This document shows positions 8,468-16,537 of a stretch of 64,000 nucleotides of DNA, piece by piece. The notes beneath the pieces are model-generated. The model was not told the origin of the DNA. It made no database searches and saw only the letters and a list, made by a program, of their open reading frames with translations. The position numbers and the translations under genes were made by a program. Position 1 is the stretch's first letter. Each line of letters starts with the position of its first letter. The DNA comes from CAVUFH01 sp963740835 (GTDB lineage: Bacteria; Actinomycetota; Acidimicrobiia; IMCC26256; PALSA-610), in the NCBI GenBank assembly GCA_963740835.1, contig CAVUFH010000003.1, positions 682,001 through 746,000 on the forward strand, in the 5' to 3' direction.

Positions 8468-8941
8468 ATGCCCCGGATCACGCCCAACCTCTGGTTCGAC
8501 ACGCAGGGTTTGGAGGCGGCCGAGTTCTACGTCTCGGTGTTCCCGAACTCCCAGGTCAAGGACGTCATGTATTACAACGACGCCGGGCCGCGGGAAGCGG
8601 GTACGGTGCTCACCGTCGACTTCGTGCTCGACGGCCAGGACTACACCGCGATCAACGGCGGCCCACAGTTCACGTTCGACGAGGCGATCTCGTTGTTGAT
8701 CAACTGCGCCGACCAGGCGGAGGTCGACTACTACTGGGAGAAGCTCGGCGCGGGCGGCGAAGACGGCCCGTGCGGATGGCTGAAGGACAAGTACGGCTTG
8801 TCGTGGCAAATCGTGCCCGTGGGCATGGTCGAGGTGCTCAACGACGCTGACCCGGCCCGGGCCGAACGCGCGATGAAGGCGATGCTCGGGATGAGGAAGC
8901 TCGACCTCGCCGCGTTGCGGGCGGCGGCCGACGGGAAGTAG
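8468..8941 (+). CDS. VOC-superfamily PhnB-like protein
   Basis: 157 residues from ATG with GAGGAG ribosome site. The sequence follows the PhnB/3-demethylubiquinone methyltransferase-like fold of the vicinal oxygen chelate superfamily: ITPNLWFDTQGLEAAEFY at the start, the AINGGPQFTFDEAISL segment in the middle, and CGWLKDKYGLSWQIVP near residue 105. Members of this family are usually of unknown biochemical role. The gene ends 12 bp from the convergent GH13 gene. Confidence 0.85.
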   Translation: MPRITPNLWFDTQGLEAAEFYVSVFPNSQVKDVMYYNDAGPREAGTVLTVDFVLDGQDYTAINGGPQFTFDEAISLLINCADQAEVDYYWEKLGAGGEDGPCGWLKDKYGLSWQIVPVGMVEVLNDADPARAERAMKAMLGMRKLDLAALRAAADGK

Positions 8942-8953
8942 CCAACCCTCGAG

Positions 8954-10531
8954 TCAATCCAACTCGGCGACGAATCCTTCCCACGCGCGTACGCGCAACG
9001 GACTCGCGAACGGCTCGTGGTCGCGATCGCGATCGGTGCCGATGAGCACCCGTCCCGCGATGCCATCGAGGATCAGCTGATCGTTCGAGAGGTTGACGAC
9101 TACCACGTGGCGCTCGCCGCGTTTCCACACCCATGCGCCGGCGGGCGCAGGGAGCGCGGTGTACGCGCCCGAGTGGAGGTCGGGCGTCTGCCTGCGCAGC
9201 GCGATCAGGTCGCGTGCGAGCGCGAGCATCGACTTCGGGTCGGTCCGTTGCTGCTCGACGTTGCGTGAGGTGTCGCCGATCGGGAGCCAGGGCGCGACCC
9301 CGGGTTCGGTGAAGCCGGCGCCGGGCGCGTCGCGCCAGGGCAGCGGCGTCCGCATCGCGTCACGCCCCGCGTACGCGGGCCAGTACTTCACGCCCAACGG
9401 GTCGCGCAGGTCGGGCGGTTCGAGCGCGACGTCGCAGTGCCCGATCTCGTCGCCTTGGTACAGGACGGGTGTGCCGCGCAGGCCGAGCAGCATCAGGAGC
9501 GCGGTACGCGCGCGCTGCGGTTCGTCTTCCGCCCACCGGGTCGCGAACCGCGACATGTCGTGGTTCGAGCCGGTCCACGCGGGCCAGGCGCCCTGAGGGA
9601 GCAGTGCTTCGATGTGTTCGACGGCCTCACGCATCGGTGCGGCCTCGAATCGTGCGTTGATGAACGGGAAGTTGAACGCGAGCTGCAGCTCGTCGAGGTT
9701 CGTGCCGTAGAACGCGGCGAGCGTCGCCGCGTCGTCGACCGGTGTCTCGCCGAGCAACAGCCGGGGTGGGTCGTAGGAGTCGGCGATCTGGCGCCAGCGC
9801 CGCAGGATCTCGTGCAGCTCGGGCCGGTTCTGGTTGTAAACGGCCCGCTGTCCGAACAGCTGCGCATCAAGGGGATCGTCCGCAGTCGCGGGCGGGTTGT
9901 CGCGCAGCGCTGCGTCCTTGATGAGGATGTTGCAGACGTCGATCCGGAAGCCGTCGACGCCGCGGTCGAACCAGAAGCGCATGATGCCCTCGAACGCGTC
10001 CCTGACGTCTTCGTTCCACCAGTTGAGATCGGGTTGTTCGCGCAAATGGTTGTGCATGTAGTACTGACCAGTGGCGGCATCGAGCGTCCACGCTGGACCG
10101 CCGAAGCCGCTCACCCAGTTGTTCGGCGGTGAGCCGTCGGGTTTCGGATCGGCCCACACATACCAGTCGCGATGGCGCGCGGTTCGCGACGATCGCGCGT
10201 CGACGAACCACGGGTGCTGCTCGCTCGTGTGGTTCGGGACGAAGTCGAGGAGCACACGGATCCCCTGCTGGTGCGCCGCGGCGACCAGCTCGTCGAAGGC
10301 GGCGAGGGTCCCCATCTCGGGTTGGACCGCGGAGTAGTCGGCGACGTCGTAGCCCCAGTCCGCGTTCGGCGAAACGGTGATCGGGCTCAACCAGATCGCG
10401 TCGACACCCAGCCACTCGAGGTGGTCGAGATGGTCGACGATTCCTTGCAGATCGCCGTAGCCATCGCCGTTCGAGTCCGCGAACGACAACGGATAGATCT
10501 GGTACAGCACGCTCGAGGTCCACCACGACAC
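8954..10531 (-). CDS. GH13 alpha-glucosidase
   Basis: 525 residues, normal for oligo-alpha-glucosidases. The GH13 motifs appear in order: LLDFVPNHTS (region I), GVDGFRIDVCNILIKD with the nucleophile Asp (region II), LLLGETPV with the acid/base Glu (region III) and TGSNHDMSRF with the transition-state Asp (region IV). No signal peptide is present, so it acts in the cytoplasm on maltose, trehalose-like or malto-oligosaccharide substrates. It is a single gene, divergent from the UGSC operon. Confidence 0.93.
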   Translation of the reverse strand: MSWWTSSVLYQIYPLSFADSNGDGYGDLQGIVDHLDHLEWLGVDAIWLSPITVSPNADWGYDVADYSAVQPEMGTLAAFDELVAAAHQQGIRVLLDFVPNHTSEQHPWFVDARSSRTARHRDWYVWADPKPDGSPPNNWVSGFGGPAWTLDAATGQYYMHNHLREQPDLNWWNEDVRDAFEGIMRFWFDRGVDGFRIDVCNILIKDAALRDNPPATADDPLDAQLFGQRAVYNQNRPELHEILRRWRQIADSYDPPRLLLGETPVDDAATLAAFYGTNLDELQLAFNFPFINARFEAAPMREAVEHIEALLPQGAWPAWTGSNHDMSRFATRWAEDEPQRARTALLMLLGLRGTPVLYQGDEIGHCDVALEPPDLRDPLGVKYWPAYAGRDAMRTPLPWRDAPGAGFTEPGVAPWLPIGDTSRNVEQQRTDPKSMLALARDLIALRRQTPDLHSGAYTALPAPAGAWVWKRGERHVVVVNLSNDQLILDGIAGRVLIGTDRDRDHEPFASPLRVRAWEGFVAELD

Positions 10532-10566
10532 CGGGCGATGCTATGACCACCCAGAGAAGGACAACA

Positions 10567-10586
10567 TTGTATGCGGGTGCATATAA
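10567..10586. promoter_or_regulatory. Candidate MarR-type operator upstream of UGSC operon
   Basis: The pseudo-palindrome TTGTATGCGGGTGCATATAA has arms TTxTATGC and GCATAxAA around GGGT. It lies 17-36 bp before the start of the first gene of an operon whose last gene encodes a MarR protein, a usual place for autoregulation. Binding is inferred. Confidence 0.4.
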
Positions 10587-10602
10587 CGCTACCGTCGACG
10601 GC

Positions 10603-11157
10603 ATGAGCACGACGGCAGACACCATCTGGGTCCGGCGACCGACCGCCCAACCCGCGGGCGAGGTCAGCGCACCGACGTTCCGGCTCGACCGACCACTCGC
10701 GGGCCTGACCATCGGCCTCCGCACCGACCGCGCGTGGCGCTCGTGGCAGCTCATCGCGAGCATCTGGGAAGCGAACTTGCAGCGCGACGGCGCGCAGACG
10801 CTCGCGGTGGAGACCGGCGCGCAGATCGGTCAGCCGGCGTCGAGCGATCGCAAGCAGATCGAGGAGTTCTCGGGCCAGGTCGACGCCGCCATCGTCGGGC
10901 TCGGCACGTGCGGCTCGTGCACCACGTTCACGATCAAGGACTCGGTCACGGTCGAAGCGCACGAGAAGCCCGTCGTCGCGGTGGTGTGTGAAGAGTTCAC
11001 GGTGCACGCACACAACGTCGCCCGGCACGTCGGTCACGGCGATCTGCAGGTGCTGGTGCTGCCGTATCCGCTCGAAGCCCGCCCCACCGAGGAGCTCGAG
11101 CAGATCGCGCGCGACTACTACCCGCAAGTGCTCGAGCGGTTGGGTGTGACCGCATGA
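10603..11157 (+). CDS. UGSC-family thiol protein, cysteine form
   Basis: 184 residues from ATG. Residues ~100-110 read GLGTCGSCTTF: Cys103-Gly-Ser-Cys106 occupies the place of the U-G-S-C motif, in which some marine bacterial homologues carry selenocysteine. Here the codon is TGC, so it is a cysteine homologue. The redox-type motif suggests a thiol/disulfide or peroxide-related role; no function is established that I can name. Its stop overlaps the start of the next gene (ATGA), followed by a CxxC protein and a MarR regulator in one coupled operon. Confidence 0.75.
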   Translation: MSTTADTIWVRRPTAQPAGEVSAPTFRLDRPLAGLTIGLRTDRAWRSWQLIASIWEANLQRDGAQTLAVETGAQIGQPASSDRKQIEEFSGQVDAAIVGLGTCGSCTTFTIKDSVTVEAHEKPVVAVVCEEFTVHAHNVARHVGHGDLQVLVLPYPLEARPTEELEQIARDYYPQVLERLGVTA

Positions 11158-12204
11158 CGCTCGCCAGCGAGCGCATCGAAGTTCCGGCCGACCCGCGCGC
11201 TCTACGACCTCGCGATCGCGGAACACTGGAGCGACGGTGTTCCGCAACTGCCGGCCACCGATGACGTGATCGAAGCGCTGCTCGCGGCGTCGCCGTATCC
11301 CGCCGATCACGTCGTGTGCGTGCTCCCGCCCGTCAACGGTGTGGCGACGACCGAGCTCGTGGCGATCAACGCCGCGCTCGCCGGTGTCGAGCCCGACGCG
11401 TTTCCCTACGTGCTCGCTGCGCTCGAAGCACTGTCCGAGCCCGAGTGGAACGCGTTCGGGCTCACCACCACGACCTCGAGCGTGTTCCCGATGCTCATCG
11501 TCAACGGCCCGTCCCGTGACGATGTGGGTATCGACTACCGCGCGAGCTGCATGGGCGGTGCCGCCGGCCGGGGATCGATGACGATCGGCCGCGCGGTCGC
11601 GCTCTGCCTGCGCAACATCGGCGGCCAACGGGCCGGCGAGACGACGAAGTCAGTGTTTGGTCAGCCCGCTCGCTTCGGCTTTTGCATCGGCGAGTGGGAG
11701 GAACGCTCGCCGTGGCCGTCGCTCGCCGAGCGCCGCGGGTTCAGCGTCGGCGACGACGTGGTGACGGTGCACGGTGGCAAGGGCACGTTCCCGATGGCCG
11801 ACATCCACAACGATGACGCGCGCGATCTGCTCTACCTGATCGCGAAGAGCATGGCCTACCCGCTCGCGAACATGTTCCTCGGCAACGTCGGCAACGGCGA
11901 GGTCGTCGTCGCGTTCAACCCGATGTGGGCCGAACGGTTCGGCGCGGCGTTCCCGGATGTGGACGATCTGACGGCGTATCTGCGAGAGAACGCCTGGCAG
12001 CCGATCGATCTCTGGCCGGAGGCGAACGCGCAGATGCTGCACGACCGGCACCGCGTCGATGGGCGCGGGCGCGTTCACCTCGTCGAGCGTCCGGATCAGA
12101 TCGTTCCGATCGTGTGCGGCGGCCTCGGCAGCCTGCACGCGATCGGTCTCCCGAGCTTTGGCGAGAGCACCATGCAGAGCAAGCCCGTGGTGCGTCCGGC
12201 ATGA
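11154..12204 (+). CDS. UGSC-operon partner protein (frame break near 11195)
   Basis: About 350 residues when read across one frame break. The ATG overlaps the previous stop (ATGA). From it the frame reads MTLASERIEVPAD, then must gain one base within the GACCCGCGCGC stretch to continue as RALYDLAIAEHWSDGVPQLP and on to the long downstream frame. Without the correction the frame stops at 11263. The downstream part holds VVCVLPPVNGVATTELVAIN and ASCMGGAAGRGSMTIG and is the conserved partner that accompanies UGSC proteins; its role is unknown. A GTG at 11266 could start a shortened product but would drop the conserved WSDGVPQLP segment. One surplus base, possibly a sequencing error, is the simplest explanation. 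Confidence 0.7.
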
Positions 12205-12461
12205 CGATGGACAAGGAAACCGTGGCGGCCGCCGTCGACGAGCTCGCGGGGTTCCTGCGCGCCGATGGCGCGGACCTCTTGCTGCGCGATGCCGACGAGC
12301 GGCGAGCCCGCGTGCACCTCGCGCTCGTGCTCGACGACGTGTCCTGCGCGGACTGCATCCTCCCTCCTGACGACCTCCGGGAGACCATCAGCGCCGCGCT
12401 CGAGCGGCGCATCCCCGGTGAGTTCGAGCTCGTGCTCGACGATCCGCGCCGGGATCAGTGA
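12201..12461 (+). CDS. Small CxxC protein, NifU-C-terminal-like
   Basis: 86 residues; its ATG overlaps the previous stop (ATGA). The segment VSCADCILPPDDLRETISA has a CxxC followed by a helix and then a strand leading to LDDPR, resembling the order of the NifU C-terminal domain that holds an Fe-S cluster or thiol pair. It probably works with the two UGSC-operon proteins as a redox or cluster partner; this is inference from context. Confidence 0.6.
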   Translation: MTMDKETVAAAVDELAGFLRADGADLLLRDADERRARVHLALVLDDVSCADCILPPDDLRETISAALERRIPGEFELVLDDPRRDQ

Positions 12462-12949
12462 GCGCGAAGAACGCGCCGCAAGCCGACGCGGTCGACCCCC
12501 TCCCGAGCTGGAGCGCGCTCGTCGCTGTCTACCAGTCGGTCCTCCACGACGTGGTCGCCGCGCTCGACGACGACGCGGGCATGGACTCCGGTGTGTTCTC
12601 CGCGCTCGCGTATCTGGAGCGCGCGCACCCGCCGCACCGCTTGCCGATGAGCGAACTGCAGCGGGCGATGCACCCGCGCTACAGCCAACCCGGCTTCAGC
12701 CGGCTCGTGCAACGGATGGAAATGGAGGGTCTCGTCGAGCGCCGTCCCGATCCGACCGACCGTCGGGCCACGATCGTCGTGACCACGCGTGCCGGCCGCC
12801 GGCAGTTCACCGCCGCGAACGCGGTCTACGTCGAGGCGCTGCGTGCGTCCTACGGCCGCTACCTCGACGCGCACGAGCACGCGCGGCTCGCGTCCATCCT
12901 CACCCGCGTCAACGATCGGCGGTTGTCGAGCTTCGCGGCGGGCGAGTAG
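12458..12949 (+). CDS. MarR-family transcriptional regulator
   Basis: 163 residues from GTG overlapping the previous stop (GTGA). The winged-helix core shows PMSELQRAMHPRYSQPGFSR (recognition helix) and VERRPDPTDRRATIVVTT (wing with the DxRR motif), as in MarR. As the last gene of the coupled UGSC operon it likely autoregulates it through the palindrome at 10567-10586. The ligand is unknown. Confidence 0.85.
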   Translation: MSAKNAPQADAVDPLPSWSALVAVYQSVLHDVVAALDDDAGMDSGVFSALAYLERAHPPHRLPMSELQRAMHPRYSQPGFSRLVQRMEMEGLVERRPDPTDRRATIVVTTRAGRRQFTAANAVYVEALRASYGRYLDAHEHARLASILTRVNDRRLSSFAAGE

Positions 12950-12996
12950 GTTTCGGAGCCACGCTCGATAACTCGCTCGACGTCGGATCCGGGGGG

Positions 12997-14349
12997 ATGA
13001 CGATGATCAGCATCCGTCGTTGCTGGGCGATTGCCGCGGCTGCGTGCGTCGTGCTCGGTGCATGCACGAGCGAGTCGGCGGGGGACGACGACTCCACGTC
13101 GACTGCCACGACCGCGAGCGGTTCCGGTGCCACGGCGACCGGGACCGGGACCGGGAACACCGTCGGCATCACCGTGGACACCATCAAGATCTCGTTGATC
13201 GCAACCGACCTGTCGCAACTCGCCGCGCAGCACCTCGCGCCGGAGATCGGCAACGCGGGCACGACGATGCAGGCGGTCACCGACGACATCAACGCCAAGG
13301 GTGGGATCGCCGGGCGCAAGGTCGAGCTGATCCCCCACGTGCTGTCGGGCGCGGATGCGATCTTGAATCCGGATGTCGGACGGCAGGCGTGCGTCCAGGC
13401 AACCGAGGACGACAAGCCGTTCGCGGTGATCATCGCCGCCGCGATACCCGCGTCCGTCGTGCAGTGCGTGGCGGACGACCATGACGTGCTGACGATCACG
13501 ATGGACAGCTGGCCCGAGAGCCTGTACACGAACGCGAAGGGGCGGTTGTTCTCGCTCGCGTCGCACATCTCGATCGAGAGCTCGCGCCTCTATCGAGCCT
13601 GGCCCAGGATCCTCGACGATGCCGCGCTGTTGAAGGGCAAGAAGATCGGGATCATTCGTCAGGACGTCGCCGATCAACAGGAGGAGACCGACCATTCTTT
13701 GAAGCCCGGCATCGCCGCGCTCGGGTACAAGGTCGCGGCGGAAGCGGTGCTGCCGTGTCCGGAAGGCTCGCAGACGTGTGATCAGCAGCAGGTGGCCATC
13801 CAGCGCATGCAGGACGCCGGGGTCGACTTCGTGTTCCTCGTCGCGCAGACGCTCGCCGGTTCCGCGACCGTCGAGGCCGCGCAGACCCTCGGTTACAAGC
13901 CCCAGTGGGCGACGGTCGGTAACAACGTGACCGACACCGTGGCGCAGTTCTACAGGAACGCGAAGGACGACTACGACGGCGCGTACGGCCTCGACATCGC
14001 GTTCACCGATCTCACTCCGGCGACGACTGCGTGCAACCGCATCGCCGTCGCCGGCGGCGTCCAGAGGTTCCCGAAGGATTCCGACGGTTACAGCTTCACC
14101 GGCGTCACGTGCATCCAGATGCGGGCACTCGCGCAGGCGATCAACGCCGTCGAGGGCACGATCGATCAGGCGTCGGTGATCGCCGCGCTCGAACACCTGG
14201 ACCCGATCGTGATGATCACCGGACCGCAGGGCTCGTTGAGCAAGGAGAAGCACTACGAGGGCACCTCGGTGTTCCTGTCCCGCTACTCGGCGAAGAGCGA
14301 GCAGTTCGAGCCGGTCGACGACCGCAAGCCGATCAGCGTCGGCGGCTGA
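12997..14349 (+). CDS. Branched-chain-amino-acid-type ABC substrate-binding lipoprotein
   Basis: 450 residues. The signal peptide ends in a lipobox (VVLGAC), so the protein is tethered to the outer face of the membrane. A Ser/Thr linker follows, then a periplasmic-binding fold of the LivK type with TTMQAVTDDINAKGGIAGRK near residue 88 and later AVLPCPEGSQTC. It is the binding component of the transporter encoded by the next two genes. A second ATG at 13003 is better spaced (6 nt) from the GGGGGG tract. The ligand is not readable; placement next to an oxidative catabolic block suggests a carboxylic or aromatic compound rather than leucine. Confidence 0.88.
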   Translation: MTMISIRRCWAIAAAACVVLGACTSESAGDDDSTSTATTASGSGATATGTGTGNTVGITVDTIKISLIATDLSQLAAQHLAPEIGNAGTTMQAVTDDINAKGGIAGRKVELIPHVLSGADAILNPDVGRQACVQATEDDKPFAVIIAAAIPASVVQCVADDHDVLTITMDSWPESLYTNAKGRLFSLASHISIESSRLYRAWPRILDDAALLKGKKIGIIRQDVADQQEETDHSLKPGIAALGYKVAAEAVLPCPEGSQTCDQQQVAIQRMQDAGVDFVFLVAQTLAGSATVEAAQTLGYKPQWATVGNNVTDTVAQFYRNAKDDYDGAYGLDIAFTDLTPATTACNRIAVAGGVQRFPKDSDGYSFTGVTCIQMRALAQAINAVEGTIDQASVIAALEHLDPIVMITGPQGSLSKEKHYEGTSVFLSRYSAKSEQFEPVDDRKPISVGG

Positions 14350-14355
14350 CCCGTC

Positions 14356-16533
14356 GTGGACGAGTCGCGTGACGTCGCCCGGCTCTCGGCGGCGGTGCTC
14401 GAGGCCGAGATCCGGCGGACGGAGGCATCCGTCGTGCCCGAGGTCCTGCTCGCCGACGCGGAGCTCCCGGGTGTCGACGAGGACGCGATGTCGTTGCGCG
14501 AAGCGCTGCGCCTCGGTGGCGCGCGGACGATAACGATCCTCGGCTTGCTCGGGGCCTTGCAATTGATGGACGGCGGCGTGTTCAACGTGCTCGCGCCCGA
14601 CATCCAGAAGTCGCTGCGCGTCTCCGACGCGGTGCTCGGCGCGATCGCGGGTGCGACCGGTGTGCTGTTCGTCCTCGGCGCGATTCCGATGTCGTCGCTG
14701 TCCGACCGAACGTCACGCAAGCGCCTGATCGCGATCACGATGTCGTTCTGGGCGGTGGTGATCGCGTTGACCGGCGCGGTGCAGAACGCGTTCCAGATGT
14801 TCCTTGCCCGGTTCGGTGCCGGACTCGGCCAGTCCGCGCAGCTGCCCGTCAGCGCACCGCTGCTCGTCGATACGTATCCGATCGCAGCGCGGGCCCGTGT
14901 GTTCGCGGTGCTCGGTGGGGCACAGGCGGTCGGCACGATGTGCGCGCCGTTCCTCGCCGGTGGGATCGCCGCGCTCGCGGGTGGCGACAACGGATGGCGT
15001 TGGGCGTTCGTGCTGCTCGGACTGCTCGCGCTGCCCATCGCACTGTCGGCGAACACGATCAAGGAACCGCGGCGGGGCCGGCACGAGATGCGATCGGTGC
15101 TCGGCGAGGAGTTGCCGCCGGAGGAGGACGAGCTCCCGATCTCGCTCTCGGTCGCCTTTGAGCGGCTGCGGAAGATCCAGAGCTTCTACTACTTCCTCGT
15201 CGGGATGGCCGCGCTCGGCTTCGCCCTCTTCACCGCGCCCCTGTTCCTCAACCTGTACTTCGACGACGAGCTCGGCCTCGACGCGTTCCAACGCGGCGTG
15301 ATCGCGACGATCATCGCGATCCCGACTCTGCTCGCCATCGCGGTCTCGGGCCGGCGGGCGGACACGCTGTTCCGCCGCAGCCCGCCCGCGGCAATGGCGT
15401 TCGTCGGAGTGCTCATTGCGTTGTTCGGCATCGGACTGGTCGGCGCGATCTGGCTGCCGAGCATCTGGGCGGTCGTGCCCGTGCTCGCGCTGGCCACGGC
15501 GTGTGCGCAGGCCGCGTTCACGATCCTCCCCGCAGTCGTGTCGACGATCATCCCCTATCGGCTCCACGCGCGCGGCACCGCGATGATCGGCATCTACGTG
15601 TTCCTGTTCGGTTCGTTCTTCGGTGCCGTGCTCACCGGCCTGCTGAGCGATGCGTACGGGACGCGCACCGCGCTGGCGATCATCGTGCTGCCGGCGACGT
15701 TGATCGGGGGCGCCCTGATCGCACTCGGCGCCCGGCACATCCGGCACGACATGACGATGGTCGTCGAGGAACTGCGCGAGGAGCAGGAAGAACGCACACG
15801 GATGCAGCAGTCGGACGCCGTCGTGCCCGTCCTGCAAGTCCGGAACCTCGACTTCTCTTACGGGAAGGTCCAGGTGCTGTTCGACGTCAGCTTCGACGTC
15901 CACCACGGCGAGACCCTGGCGCTGCTCGGAACCAACGGTGCCGGGAAGTCGACCCTGCTGCGCGTCATCAGCGGCCTGGGCGTGGCCGGTCGCGGCGTGG
16001 TCCGGTTGCGCGGTCGGACGGTCACGTATGCGGATCCTGATCTGCGGGTTCGGGTCGGCATCGTGCAGCTCATCGGCGGCGGCGCGACGTTCGCGCCGCT
16101 GACCGTGCACGAGAACCTGCGTACCGCGGCGTTCCTCTACGGCCGCAAGGATCAGGAACGGCGCATCGGCAAGGCAGTCGAGCTGTTCCCGGTACTCCGC
16201 GAGCGCTTCGACACACCGGCCCGGGAGCTGTCGGGCGGTCAGCAGCAGATGCTCGCCCTGGCAATGACGCTCGTGCACGAACCCGAGGTGTTGATCATCG
16301 ACGAGCTGTCGCTCGGCCTCGCGCCGGTCGTTGTCCAGCAGGTGTTCGAAGTGGTGCAACGACTGCGCGATGCCGGCATCACGATGATCATCGTCGAGCA
16401 GTCGCTCAACGTCGCGCTCGCGATCGCGGATCGGGCGATCTTCATGGAGAAGGGTCAGATCCGCTTCGAAGGATCGACCGCAGATCTCGCCGCGCGCGAC
16501 GACCTCGTGCGCGCCGTCTTCCTGGGACGCTGA
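14356..16533 (+). CDS. Fusion of MFS transporter and LivF-type ABC ATPase
   Basis: 725 residues, GTG start 6 bp after the previous stop. Residues ~50-465 are a 12-helix major facilitator domain with the loop motif SDRTSRKRL. A charged linker (EELREEQEERTR) leads to an ABC ATPase at ~490-725: Walker A GTNGAGKST near 525, signature LSGGQQQ near 624, Walker B VLIIDELSLGLAP near 645, as in LivF. The usual DEP is DEL. The sequence is continuous with no stop or frame change, so the fusion is real in this assembly. It supplies one ATPase of the importer; the role of the MFS half is unclear. Confidence 0.9.
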   Translation: MDESRDVARLSAAVLEAEIRRTEASVVPEVLLADAELPGVDEDAMSLREALRLGGARTITILGLLGALQLMDGGVFNVLAPDIQKSLRVSDAVLGAIAGATGVLFVLGAIPMSSLSDRTSRKRLIAITMSFWAVVIALTGAVQNAFQMFLARFGAGLGQSAQLPVSAPLLVDTYPIAARARVFAVLGGAQAVGTMCAPFLAGGIAALAGGDNGWRWAFVLLGLLALPIALSANTIKEPRRGRHEMRSVLGEELPPEEDELPISLSVAFERLRKIQSFYYFLVGMAALGFALFTAPLFLNLYFDDELGLDAFQRGVIATIIAIPTLLAIAVSGRRADTLFRRSPPAAMAFVGVLIALFGIGLVGAIWLPSIWAVVPVLALATACAQAAFTILPAVVSTIIPYRLHARGTAMIGIYVFLFGSFFGAVLTGLLSDAYGTRTALAIIVLPATLIGGALIALGARHIRHDMTMVVEELREEQEERTRMQQSDAVVPVLQVRNLDFSYGKVQVLFDVSFDVHHGETLALLGTNGAGKSTLLRVISGLGVAGRGVVRLRGRTVTYADPDLRVRVGIVQLIGGGATFAPLTVHENLRTAAFLYGRKDQERRIGKAVELFPVLRERFDTPARELSGGQQQMLALAMTLVHEPEVLIIDELSLGLAPVVVQQVFEVVQRLRDAGITMIIVEQSLNVALAIADRAIFMEKGQIRFEGSTADLAARDDLVRAVFLGR

Positions 16534-16537
16534 CTCG

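Noticed and set aside
10909..10920. Selenocysteine in the UGSC motif
   Set aside because: The codon is TGC, not TGA, and no selenocysteine insertion element is suggested; this is the cysteine form.
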